A DNA stretch of 64,000 bases from Symbiodinium natans (lineage: Eukaryota; Sar; Dinophyceae; Suessiales; Symbiodiniaceae). The position numbers and the translations under genes were made by a program. Of this stretch, positions 42,127-52,442 are shown piece by piece. Numbering within the stretch: the first letter of the stretch is position 1; each line of letters opens with the position of its first letter. Below the pieces are notes generated by a model. That model saw only the letters and a list, made by a program, of their open reading frames with translations. It did no database searches and was not told where the DNA came from. The DNA is taken from NCBI GenBank assembly GCA_905221605.1, contig CAJNDS010000246.1, positions 23,501-87,500 on the forward strand, written 5' to 3'.

Positions 42127-42738
42127 GTGCTGCCTTTGGAGAGCCTCCTTGCGCCGCCTACAATCTTGGAGCCCTCTGCGGCTACGCCGCAGGCCCCCTC
42201 GGAGGTGTGTTGCATCTCTTCTGACACTGAGGAGGCTTCGCCTGCACCTATTGCAGAGACACCTGGGGCGGCAGATGAGTTCGAAGCTCAGGTGCATGAT
42301 TGGCGTTTTTCGGAGCTGCGTACTACTGACCTTGCGGCCTTGCGAGAAGTGGATGTTTCCACCCCTTTTCGATTACCAGCCCTCGAGGATGAGCATTGGC
42401 AAGGACTTAGTACAACGCCGAACAAACATGGGCCCCAACATGCCCAGCCTGCTTGGTATGATGCTGCCACCGCCCATTGGGCAGCCCTACCCGATCCAAG
42501 CATCCAACCAAGCAACGCCTCAACAGCTTCTGGTATAAAATGTACTGCCACCGCAACCCCAAGGAGCCTGAGCCCTCGGCCCTTGCAGCTGCCCTCTCCA
42601 CCTTTCCCTTCCAGTCCCGGGAAGAAGGTGCTGTGCAGTATTGAGGCCATTCGGACAATGTGGCGTTCAGCCAAAGCCTCAATGGCACGGCATGTAGGAG
42701 TACCCGCCGACTGGCATCCCGGCGTGGGGGGTCGATGA
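42127..42738 (+). CDS. Hypothetical Pro/Ser-rich ORF
   Basis: 203 codons, proline- and alanine-rich (PTILEPSAATPQAPSEVCC, PGAADEFEAQVHDWRF), with SIEAIRTMWRSAKASMARHV near the end. It overlaps another plus-strand frame (41843-42538), so the choice of frame is uncertain. No family recognised. Confidence 0.3.
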   Translation: MLPLESLLAPPTILEPSAATPQAPSEVCCISSDTEEASPAPIAETPGAADEFEAQVHDWRFSELRTTDLAALREVDVSTPFRLPALEDEHWQGLSTTPNKHGPQHAQPAWYDAATAHWAALPDPSIQPSNASTASGIKCTATATPRSLSPRPLQLPSPPFPSSPGKKVLCSIEAIRTMWRSAKASMARHVGVPADWHPGVGGR

Positions 42739-42739
42739 G

Positions 42740-43673
42740 GAGGAGTTGACGCAAGCCTGTCGGTGGCCCCGCAATACAGCCGCCGCTGCTCCGCCAACAG
42801 CTGTGAAGGCCAAAAAATCAGGTAAGCGTGCTGAAACGCCCTCTACACGGTATCGTCCGCGACACCTTGATTGGGAGGGTCCATGGCAATGAAGTGCTGC
42901 GGGCCGGAGTAAGGGTTTGACTGCTGTCTGGTAGTTTTTCCCCTCTGAATCGGTAGCTGTTGCTACTTGCAGGCTTCCTCCCTGGCAAACTAGGAGGGCT
43001 CTGCTGACTGCGGCCCCAGGTTCTACTTGGGTATGTGGCCGGACTGAGCACAGTTGTGCGCCTGGGTGTTGGGAACTTTGGGTCGGGCTTCAATCATAGA
43101 GCCGCAAGTTGTGTTGGCTGTTGCTCGGGGTTGCTCCACTGGCTGACCACCATGGGGTGCCCTGGGCTGGTCTTGCATCCGCTGTTCTTGCTGACAAGTC
43201 CCCACTGGCTGACCACCATGGGGCGCGTGCTGGCCTTGCCTCTCCTCTGGGAAAGTTGGCCACTCTGTACCTTCCCTTTTCGCCACTGTGTGCCTGGTAC
43301 CTGCCCGTGTTGGTCGGTAACTTCGCTGTCCTTCTTCGATTTACAGCTTTCCGTGCTGACCTTCGTTGCACCAGTGGCTTCATGATGGTGGTTTTGATGA
43401 TCTGGCAAACTCTCGCATTTTGCGACTCCCCCGCATGCTCTGCGCTGCTTGATTACACCTGGATTTCTGCGACGACTTCGAGTACTGAGCGCGGGGGACA
43501 CCTAGACGTTTGGCGCTTTTGGTTTTGGCGGGTTGCTGCGGGTTTTTGTGGTTGTGTTAGGTGGTGTTTTTGGTGTGTGCTTGCTTTGGTTTTCGCGCCT
43601 GCGACTGTTTCACCTCTAGTCTGCGCTGCTGATGTAGTAAAGAGGCGACGGTTCAAAAAAAAAACTCGTGCCT
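42740..43673. other. Unassigned sequence
   Basis: No supported gene. A short near-direct repeat, CACTGGCTGACCACCATGGGG, brackets 43137-43158 and 43202-43222 (longest exact part under 20 bases). Confidence 0.4.
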
Positions 43674-43751
43674 CCTCACCGCCTTCCCCTTATTGGGGGT
43701 TTTTGTGAGGTCTGGCCACCTCACCGCCTCCCGTTCGGGGGTTTTGTGAGG
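43674..43751. repeat. Two tandem hairpins CCTCACC...GTGAGG
   Basis: 43674-43710 and 43719-43751 each start CCTCACCGCCT, have a C-run, a short loop (TTATT or GTTC), a G-run, a T-run, then GTGAGG. Stems pair CCTCAC with GTGAGG and CCC(C) with GGGG. They share the CCTC...GAGG core with the mini-hairpins of 1.7-20 kb but are longer and lack the unpaired T. Confidence 0.6.
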
Positions 43752-43995
43752 CCGTAGTCTCTGGCACCCTCTTCGGAGGCTAGGCAAGTAGATTAGCTGG
43801 CCCACCTGTGGCAAGCTGTTTCACGTGCGAGTCACTTGCCGACCTCCGCTTCTACCAGGCAGGGCCGCCACCCCACGGGGTCTCCTGTCCTTGACGGCGC
43901 AGTTACCGCAGCTTAGCAGTAGCTCAGTACCGACAGGGAGAACACCTCCCCTCGCAAGCTGCATTTTGTTCGAAAGTGACGAAGAAAAATTCACC

Positions 43996-44563
43996 TGTAG
44001 TGTTTGCCTAGTTGGTGCCATGTTGTCTTGACGGTACAGAGAGAAGCATGAGAGTTTTTCTGCTGCATGACTTGGCATGAGCATGTTTGGTTTTGCCCAA
44101 AGTCCCTAAGGCATGTTTGGGTTGACTGCGACACATGTCTCGTCTTGTTGGCATGGCCGAGGATGAGTTTTGAAGCACTTGGAACTGCTTGAGAGCAGTA
44201 GTGAAGAAGTGCGTGTCAGAACTCTGAGGTTCTGTCTTGTTGCAGCTCACTCCGTGTCCCCGCCACTTCGTTCGTTGCCGTTGGACGTGTAGGATGGGAG
44301 TAGGAGTGCAGAGTGGACTCTGAAGCTTCGCTGTTTTGCTGTTAGGAAGTGACCTGAAGTCCCCGAGGTTTAGACCAAAGCAGTTGCATTGCTCTTTGCT
44401 TTACCTCCTTTGTAGAACAAAGTTGAGATGGAATTCGTAGCATTTTGGAGCCCTTAGCTCCTGGAGAGAGCTTGCTGCAAGAACTGAAGCTTGCTGAACA
44501 CTTTGGTGTTTGGCTCAAGCGCGAAGTGAAGAAGAGACAGCTGCGCGAGCTCTGCTTTTCACA
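43996..44563 (+). repeat. LTR (TG...CA), second copy
   Basis: 568 bases matching 24929-25498 in the same orientation, about 18.5 kb away. TTTGGCTCAAG is at 44509-44519. AAAATTCACC precedes it as it does the first copy. Its right end cuts the antisense paralogue of locus X exactly at 44564. The 25.5-44.0 kb interior is too mixed to be one element, so the two are probably separate insertions. Confidence 0.7.
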
Positions 44564-45412
44564 GTATCGAGGATGCTAACAGATGCAGTGTCCATTGCTC
44601 ACCATAGACCGGTTCCGCGTCAATCCAGTCCTGCAAATGATCACTGAGCCGGTCCTCATACGCATCTCCGCCAATACGGGAGTCATCCTGGGCCTGTGCC
44701 TCGTGTTGCCCCCGAAGGACAGGGAGCAGCACACTAGTATGCACCAGGTGTGCCCATGACTCACGCCAATATCCCTTTACCACCATTCCAATGACCAGGG
44801 TCAGCACCAAATCAACTAAAAAGCTGGGCAACCAGGAAGGTTGGCGAATTGTGTCGATAGGGCTGTCCTCCAATGGCACTCCAAGAGCTGCATGCCGCCT
44901 CTCAGTAGGCATGTGGAGTAGTGCATCCCATAAAGGGGTAGACGCCCCGCTAGGGAGCACCATCAGTTGGCTGATCCTGGGCAGGGTCAGCAGGTTCGCT
45001 AGTTGACGATGCTAAGGTGCACAGGTTGCATCGCCTTGTTTTCCCCAACATTGGTTTTAAGCTTTTTAGGGGAAGTGAGCTCCATGTAAACCCCAGGAAA
45101 GGTGGTGTTCCTTCCATCGGCCTGCAGGGTGACCAATACAGTGGTTCCTCTGGCCGGCACCTTACCCGCAACGGCAAACCACATTCGACGCCCCTCAGGG
45201 ACGCCAGTGAGGTCAGGCGTGACCTGCATGAGCGTGGCTTTGGGATATATTCGATGCAACAGCTGGACAGGCCACGTGTTGGCGCCGGGTTTCAATGGCA
45301 CCGGCACGGAAGCCCGCTTTACTGTGGCCTGCTGCGGGAAATGATATTGCTCAGAGGGTTCCTCCTCTACTTCAGCCTCTGAGGCCATAGCCAAGAATTG
45401 GTAGCCTAGCAT
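44564..45412 (-). pseudogene. Inverted, truncated paralogue of locus X
   Basis: On the minus strand LGYQFLAMASEAEVEEEPSE, VKPGANT-like PLKPGANTWPVQLLHRIYP, WFAVAGKVPARGTTVLVTL and YMELTSPKKLKTNVGENKA, then after a frame change RHAALGVPLEDSPIDTIRQP and YGEQWTLHLLASSIL. These match 38380-39125 closely. It is cut at 44564 by the LTR before the helicase core. It retains the WPVQLLHRIYPKATLMQV piece that locus X has lost, so neither copy derives directly from the other in its present state. Confidence 0.65.
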
Positions 45413-45436
45413 GTCAATGAGTCGCTCAAGCGCCAG

Positions 45437-46524
45437 ATGGGGCAGCCACTGCCAGCACTAGATGTTGTCCAACGACATGCTGCTTTTAGCTCAGTTTTTG
45501 CTGGTGCGCTGGAAAGCAAACATGCAGATCGTCTCCTGTCATCCATGCTGACCAGGAACAGTACCACGTTGCTGCATTACTTGAGATCTGCAATTCGGTT
45601 TTTCGACATGCTGGATGCCTGTGGCCATTCATTAGATGATTTGCAACAGCATGTTACAATGGACGTCATTCTTTGTGTCCAAGAAGAGTCTGGAGATTCT
45701 TTAGCCATGCCACTCAACATGGTGAAAGCACTGAGGTGGTATGTGCGGGCTTCATTGATCCCTTTTCCTGATTTGTATGGAGGTCTCTTCCTGAGCTCGA
45801 CAAGTTTAGGTGATGCCCCTCGCAAGGAGGCTATGCCACTGCCCTTGCTTATTGTGGTGGAGTTAGAGAGGCTTTTGCTTTCCGATTTTGCTTCGACTGA
45901 TGCTTAATTTGCATTTGGGGCAGCCTTCGCTTTGCCGATGCTCAGCACGTATGCTGGTCTTCATTGGTCAGTGATGATACTGCTTTGAGAGGTATTTGTT
46001 CAAGATCCAAAACCAATCGCAGGGGATCAGCCTCTGGTGTGCTTTCAGTAGGACTGCTGACCCCAGTATCAGCCCCGAAGACATCCTGGACTTCAAAGCT
46101 CATGTCGCTTCTTGAAAGTATTCGTGCTCGTGTTGCACATGATTCAGGTCTGGGTGATCTCTTTGCTCCTGATGCATTATTCTTCCACAGCGACACTTCG
46201 GGTGCCGGTATGCTTTTTCAGCCTTGCAGTTACGCCTGGGCGTTGAGGTGGCTGAGAGCCTTCGTATCCAAGTGGTTGGGTCCCACGCATGCTTTGAACA
46301 TCACGCTGCATTCGTGCAAGGCCACGATGTTATCTATCATGAATCAGCTCTTGCTTTCAAAGGACCTTCGGGCCCTGAAGGGCCATCACAAGCTGGATTC
46401 CGTTGCTTTGTACGGCAGGGATGATGTTTGGCTTCCTTTGGCAGGTCAGAGAGTTGCGGGCTTTGCTTTCTGGGTGGAGGCCCAGTCGCCCTCAACATCG
46501 GGGAGGCCAGTGCCCGGTTTCTGA
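45437..46524 (+). pseudogene. Tyrosine recombinase of a DIRS/Ngaro-like element
   Basis: The N-terminal part is a SAM-like core-binding domain (STTLLHYLRSAIRFFDMLDA, SLDDLQQHVTMDVILCVQEE, LRWYVRASLIPFPDLYGGLF). A TAA at 45905 and a frame change near 45970 interrupt it. The catalytic part has SDDTALRGICSRSKTNRRG (box with the beta-hairpin lysine), LHSCKATMLS and GHHKLDSVALYGRDDVW. The tyrosine of LYGRDD is the nucleophile and HSCK stands where H-x-x-R is usual; K here also seems to be the family norm. The role would be integration of a circular DNA copy. Confidence 0.7.
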
Positions 46525-47339
46525 ACCTGGGGTTGCTTTGGCTTCGTTGCAAGAGAATGGGGATTTCACTTCCCAAGCTGAGCTTCCAACCTCTAGTTCA
46601 TCTTTCGCGGCTTCGCCTGAGCCCGTTCCCAAAACTTTGTTCTTCCCAACCCCGGACTCATCAGGGCGGTGTGAGACTCAGGATGCCGGGGCCCCTGACT
46701 TGGGTAAACATGATCGTGATGCCTCTCCGGGTTCCAGCCTGTGGGAGGTTGAGGAGTTTGAATTTTTGCTTGCCAAGTCAGGCATCGTGCGTGTTCAAGC
46801 TTCTGCTGAAGCGAAGCGAGCAAAGCGTTCTGAGGGCCCAACGAAAAAGCAAGCAGTAGCTCCCCTCTACGCAAAAAGGGGGTAAAGCTTCTGAGCCGAC
46901 GCAACAGCTCTTGTAGCAAAGCATGAGCCCGCAAGACTCAGCTGATTGACTCGCAAGTCAATGAAGCGAAGCGAAGCGTAGCAAAAATTTAAGCAATGCC
47001 AGCAAAATCTGTAAAACATGTAGCTGGTGCAAAGCACCCATGAAGCAAAATGGCCTCTGTTTCCAATGAAGCAAAAGATTACTGGGCTCGGGACAACGCT
47101 CCTTGGCACTTATGTCTGCAAAAAGAGACCTCTGGAGGAAGTTCCGTAACTAAAGCAAAATTGCTCGACCAGATGCCACAGGCCGATTTATATCGGCCTG
47201 CACAATAGGCCGTGCGTCGCTTTCAAAGCTTTGATTTTTGCTGCAAGCAGCTTTTGGGCTTCGCTTTAGCTTTGCTGCTTTTTTCCCACTACTGGGAAAA
47301 TGTCCTCCTCTTCGGAGGCTGCTTTAGCATCAGGTCGCC
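46525..47339. other. Spacer after recombinase, with a perfect hairpin
   Basis: No clear gene, though a serine-rich frame continues to 46885 (SSLWEVEEFEFLLAKSGIV), probably the C-terminal tail of the recombinase ORF or a second small ORF. From 46900 to 47200 it has short GAAGCAAAAG-like repeats. A perfect 9-bp inverted repeat, CAGGCCGAT-4-ATCGGCCTG, is at 47179-47200. Confidence 0.5.
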
Positions 47340-47957
47340 ATGCTTGAAGACAGGGGGTGGACTATTCGGCTTCAGCCGCCGGCAACAGCTGTCGCCGCAT
47401 CACCTGAGTTCAGGGAGTTCAGCCGTGCTGCTGCGCCGGCTGCTTTGCCCGACCCAGACGAGAACTCTGCTTTCCTGCAGGAACTTTTGGTGCGCGATGA
47501 TTTTGAGGTCTGGGGCCGTCCGGTGCTTTCGTATGACGGATGGTTGGGGTGGAGCGCTCAGGAGTGGCTTCAGCATTGGTTTGCTTTGGAGGAGAGCGAG
47601 CAACCACCGGAGATGCGGACTGCTTTGCGTTGGTGGCGTTGGCAACAGCAGGTCACTGACAACAAGGACGTTGTTGCCAGTGAGACGGTGGAGACTTCGG
47701 GGAGATTTCAGAGTGCCTCTGAGGCTGACCCTCCACCCGGTTTCGATGCTTCCCCGGCTACTGAAGAGCAAGCCCCCACCCTGCCAGCTGACGATTCTGA
47801 GGTGCCGGATCCAGTTCTTGAAGGGAGGTACCTGTGCCGACCAATTATGACAAGGCCAAGCGTCATGCCCAGCATCGCTGCCAGCAATGCTGGCACCTGT
47901 TTAAAACCACCTTGCGGTGAAGGTCTACGGGCCGTGCGCATTTTGCTTTGGGGATGA
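47340..47957 (+). CDS. Acidic ORF, possibly start of the DIRS-like gag
   Basis: 205 codons beginning MLEDRGWTIRLQPPATAVAA, with GWSAQEWLQHWFALEESEQP, RTALRWWRWQQQV and an acidic P-rich stretch. It is W-rich and acidic, on the same strand as and just upstream of the gag-like ORFs. No family recognised. Confidence 0.4.
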   Translation: MLEDRGWTIRLQPPATAVAASPEFREFSRAAAPAALPDPDENSAFLQELLVRDDFEVWGRPVLSYDGWLGWSAQEWLQHWFALEESEQPPEMRTALRWWRWQQQVTDNKDVVASETVETSGRFQSASEADPPPGFDASPATEEQAPTLPADDSEVPDPVLEGRYLCRPIMTRPSVMPSIAASNAGTCLKPPCGEGLRAVRILLWG

Positions 47958-48004
47958 GTCTCCCCTGATTGCTTTGAGCTTCATCTTCAGGCGACATAGT
48001 TGCC

Positions 48005-49275
48005 TTGCCGCATCATAAACAGTGCTTTCTATTTCACTCACTCTGCGTTGTTTGTGGAAACGCTGACGCCTTTCTGGCGACGCTGACAGAAGCAGAAGTT
48101 CCACAAGAAGTTGCTGAGCACTTGGTGATTTCGGGGCTATCTTTCCGATTGTTTTCAGCTTTGGCCATTCGAGTGGGGGATTTTGATTCAGCCATTGAGA
48201 AATGGATGCCCTCGGAAATGCTTGCAACAAATCCGGCTGCGTTGCCAGCATTGCGGTTGCTTTGGATTGACAAGCGACATCCAAACATTTGTGCTTCTAC
48301 GATGGCAGGCAACTTGCGGGGTACACCCGGCAACTACGCCGGAGCCCTCCTCCCAGTCATCATGGGCGGAGACGTTTGCTCCTAAGCTGTCGGCTAGATC
48401 CAGGAGTTGCGAGCCAAGTTTTCCGAAAGCTACCCTAGCGAGATTTTGGGGCCGGAGGACATGCCCAGCACAAGATTGCTTTCACATGTTTACAAAATGG
48501 TATCGACCAAAGAGTTTGCTTTTGTGCCCTGGAAGTTTCGCTTGTCAGTTCAACTTCACGAAGAGCAGCAAATGTCACGGCCAGAACTCAGTGATTTGCT
48601 GTTTGATGATGTGCCGACCCGTGATATTCCATCTGGTGGCAACATGGGAATGCATCATTGCAAGCAGATTCTTTCCTTACTTTCTCATGCGTTTGCGTTA
48701 TGCGAAGCAGCTCATCTGCGTACTCTTCGAATGTACGAGAAGACCTTCATGAAGTTTGCTTTCTTGAGGACTTCAGCTGAGACCGGGCTTCGGGGCCCAA
48801 ACGTTGAAGAAATGCAGAATGCAGACCGTATGCTTTGGTCGAGCATTTCAGAGCTTTGTTTGAAAGGTTTTCTTTAGACGATGCCATCCATGAAGTTGTT
48901 GAGGTGCGAAATGGTATGTCCACATGGTTACAGCCCAGGCCAGCGATCGCTAAACTCAAGGAGTTGCCCTTAGCTTTTCTTCATCCACGAGGTCGGGGCC
49001 GAGGTAAAGGTGCGAAAGGAGGAAAAGGGCTGTCACAGCCCAAAGGCGGTTTTCCTCCCCCTCCTCCCCCTTTCGGTACGGATCGACAACACTGGGTCAA
49101 TCATCTCATGGAGAAGGGGGAGAAGAAGTTGCTCTGCATGGATTTCAACAAGAAAGCAGGGTGCTCCCGCGGCCAGAATTGTAAATTCCTTCATCGTTGT
49201 TGTGTTGCTGTGGGCAACAACCAAGCTTGCGGCATGAAACATGCTGCTTTTGAACACATCTCACCGGCCAAGTGA
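48005..49275 (+). pseudogene. DIRS-like gag ORF with CCCH zinc finger
   Basis: Three frames carry the pieces. 48050-48385 reads LTEAEVPQEVAEHLVISGLS and LRLLWIDKRHPNICAS; 48350-48877 reads IQELRAKFSESYPSEILGPE, MPSTRLLSHVYKM and EFAFVPWKFRLSVQLHEEQ; 48835-49275 ends with a CX8CX5CX3H finger (LLCMDFNKKAGC ... NCKFLH) after a G/R-rich RGRGRGKGAKGGKG linker. The block SEILGPEDMPSTRLLSHV followed by WKFRLS is characteristic of the gag-like ORF of dinoflagellate DIRS-type elements, as far as I recall. At least two frame changes are needed. It would bind the element RNA. Confidence 0.65.
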
Positions 49276-49305
49276 GGGGGCCCGCGCGGGGTTTCGAGGA
49301 GCCCT

Positions 49306-52192
49306 GTGAGGGGAAGCTCATCGTCCTCGAATTTTCAGAAGCACCTGCCGGATGATGCCCCGGCATGCTCGCTTGTCCCCGAGGAAGGCCCGAGCCATTC
49401 AGCGATTGCTCCCGTCCCCATTGCCAGCAGTGTAGTGGATGTTCAATCTGGACAGCATCAGTTTGTTTCGGAATTACCGACAGAAACTTCTGTCAATCCG
49501 GGTATCACCCCTGGTTCCTCACATTTGCTTTCTGAGGCCTTTTCAGAAGTATTGGGAGGAACTGGGAAGTTCTTCTTGGACGTTTGTTGTGGCAAAGATA
49601 GGCTTTTTTCCAAAGCTGCACTCGATTCGGGATTTACAGTTCTCTCAGCAGATGCATGCTTCGTTGAGCCAGTGGACATCCTTTGTGATACACACTTCGA
49701 ACTTCTTGTGAGATCTTGCTTTGCAGGTCTCGTATGGTTTGCCATGTCAGGACCACACGAGACGGAGGCACCTGTCACACAGTCAGAGTCCTCGGATCAT
49801 TCAGGGCTTCCTGTGCGGTTTGAGGAATTCACCTCTGCGATTGATCGTTGTGTTACATTGCTTTTGGCGACTTTTCAATGTGGTGGCCATGTTTGCTTAT
49901 TCCATCATCCACAGTCTGCAGTGTGGAAGTTACCCCTGGTCCAACACTTCTTACTCGACATTTCGGCACTTTGTGTCTTGGTGGAATTCGCACAGTGGCA
50001 AGGCGATGAACAGGACTTTGGCCTTTTCGCTTCTTCGTTTCAGGGTTTTGCTAAGTTGGCGTCCGATGTGACTTCGAGGGACAGGAGTGAGGCTGTCATT
50101 CAAACTGGACTGCGATCACCCAGCATTCCGGTATCATTGGCTACAGCTACCATTGAAGTCTTATCTCCCATGCAGCCCGCTTCTGGACCCAAGGATCTCA
50201 CAGTTGCCGAAGCAAAACAATTGTTGCCTTCCAAGCCTTTTGGAAACCCTCCATTTGCTTTTCAGGATGGAGGGGGCATTGGGTCTTGCCCTGATTGGAG
50301 CTGTCCACCACCAGGTACACCCAACGTGCTTTTGGATCTTCGACAATCCTGGATGTCGTTCTTGCTTCGGATCAAGTTGCCACTACGTTTGCGAGACCTT
50401 GTGCGTTCCGGGGGAGAAGGCTCATTGTTCACCTATGAGGAAATTGCCGAGCTTCGTAGCAGATTCCAGCTCTGGGCCCGTCGGAAAGGGGACATTGCTG
50501 ACATCAACTGGCAAATTGACGATGGGCAACCATATTGCTTGCATGCATTACGAAAATTAATTTCGCTGATTATGGACAAGGACACTTCGCTTTTTCCTTG
50601 CTTGATTGAAGGAGTTCCTACTGGATTTGACAAGAACATTCCCAAAAGCAACGTTTTTGCGCCACGGGGATCGGACTCCACTATTGATGCTGAGCTGTTG
50701 CTTTGCGAGGGCAATTGGTCGTCTGCTGAAGCCAACCCAGAATTGCTTAGACAACTGGTGGCTAAAGAAGTGGAAGCTGGTTATTTGGTCCCAGTGTCTT
50801 TGGAAGAGGCCCGGCAACGATGGCCAAATCGTTTGGCAGTGGGAAAGCTGAGTATTGTCTCCTCCGATGGTCGACCCGACAGGTTGGTGGTTGATAACAG
50901 CATCTGCAATACCAATGCTTTGTGTGAGATCAATGAGACTTATACCCTCCCGTTGTTGGGGTCTGTCCGGGCCTGCTTGCCTCTTCGAGGCCTGCCTTGC
51001 GAGCTAGCTGCTTGCACTATTGACGTCAAGTCAGCGCACAAGACAATGCGTGTCAAGCATGCTGACCAAAGGTCTCCTTGGTGTGCAGTGTGATGGTCAG
51101 CATTACTTTTATCGCGTCTGCCCGTTCGGGGCATGCTTTTCAGCACTTTGGTGGGCCCGCCTTGGGTCCTTTTTCGTACGAGTTCTACATCTTTTAATTT
51201 TCATTCGGCACTCTCTGATGCTGTATGTGGACGATTTCTTTGTCACCCAGGATGCGTCTACTTTAGATGCCACGGCATCTCTCATCCTTGCTTTTTGTGT
51301 ATGTTTCAACATTCCCCTGAGTTGGAAGAAGCTTTGCCTTGGCTCAGGTGGTATGGATTGGCTGGTGCGTTAACGTCCGCGCGGGTTGCTTTTCAATTCC
51401 ACGCAGCAAACGACTGAAACTGCATCTCCGTGTGCAGAAGTTGCTGGCCGATCCGAAGAATGTGCACAAGCGGGATTTGCACAAAGTGGCTGGTCTGATC
51501 CAGTGGGTTCTGGGTGCTTTCCCATTGCTGCGGCCTTGGGTTGGAGTTCTTTATAAAGACATACATTGCCCCCGGCAACAAACCACAGCTTGGACCCGCA
51601 TTATTTCAAGGATGTCTTCGATTGCATCGACGAAGACATGCGTTTCATCCGCGCGCCTACGGGCACAGCCATTCCTGTGGGGGCTAAGCTGCTGGAGGTT
51701 AGACATCTCCCTATTTGCCAGAAGAAAGATTTGTTGAAAGTGGTTCTTTCATGCAAGAGAGTCTGGCTTAGGGTTGCAGACCCGGCAGAGGTGAAGCGGA
51801 AACTCTCCGCTAACAGTATTGCTTTCCTCCAGTTTTGGCTGCATTGGTGCAAGCTTCCTACATTGCTCCGTCCTTTACAGTTTCCGGCCAGAACTACCAT
51901 GGTAGCAGCAGCGGACGCCATGGGCTCAGGAACCAAATTTGCAATCGGTGGCTTTGTCAAACTTTCGACAGCCACGATTTGGTTCAGCGAATGTTTCCAA
52001 CTGGTGGATTTTGCTTTTGCAGGGATTGAACTCAGTGCCAATGCATCCGACAACATCTCTTGCTACGAATGTCTGGCTCAGATTGCGTTGCTTCATTGCG
52101 TGTCTGCAGTTACACCGGGTGGACGAATGGCAGTTCGGATCCCAAGCTGGACACGGGGACATGCCAGAGTCGCAGCTCTAAATGCAGTCTAG
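49306..52192 (+). pseudogene. DIRS-like polyprotein: methyltransferase-like domain, RT, RNase H
   Basis: The first 595 codons (to TGA at 51091) begin with a linker, then FFLDVCCGKDRLFSKAALDS and VDILCDTHFELLVRSCFAG, a Rossmann-type methyltransferase fold as carried by some DIRS elements. The usual P-P-C block is replaced by SGPHE, so activity is doubtful. The RT starts at about 50800: DGRPDRLVVDNS, ACTIDVKSAHKTMRV (motif A, Asp at 51022). After a shift near 51085 come YRVCPFGACFSALWWARLG (motif B) and MLYVDDFF (51223). Further shifts near 51350 and 51570 lead to LHKVAGLIQWVLGAFPLLRP and RNase H: VAAADAMGSG (Asp, about 51911), then NISCYECLAQIALL (Glu). The C-terminus is lost after about 52190. 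Three frameshifts. Confidence 0.75.
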
Positions 52193-52442
52193 CAGGCTCG
52201 TCTCACCGTTTCAGTTGGTGGTGGTGCAGCGAGACTCCCCTTTTTCCTGGCAGTCTTTGTGGGGCTCCAGCGGCAGCTTTGCTGCTCAGCTTCTTTGCTT
52301 TGCACTGCTCAGCCGTTGCACCACCAGTCAAAGAACAGTCTCGCTGTGAGTTTGTTTCTGGTAAGCTGGCTGTCGTAATAAACGTCTTGTGAACCGTCAC
52401 CATCCTTAGTGCCCAGCCTGTTGGCCGCGAAGCATAGGGAAG

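Noticed and set aside
24929-44563. One 19.6-kb LTR element bounded by the two similar LTRs
   Set aside because: No primer-binding site follows the first LTR, no polypurine tract is convincing before the second, and the interior mixes a separate copia start, an antisense LINE and the helicase locus.
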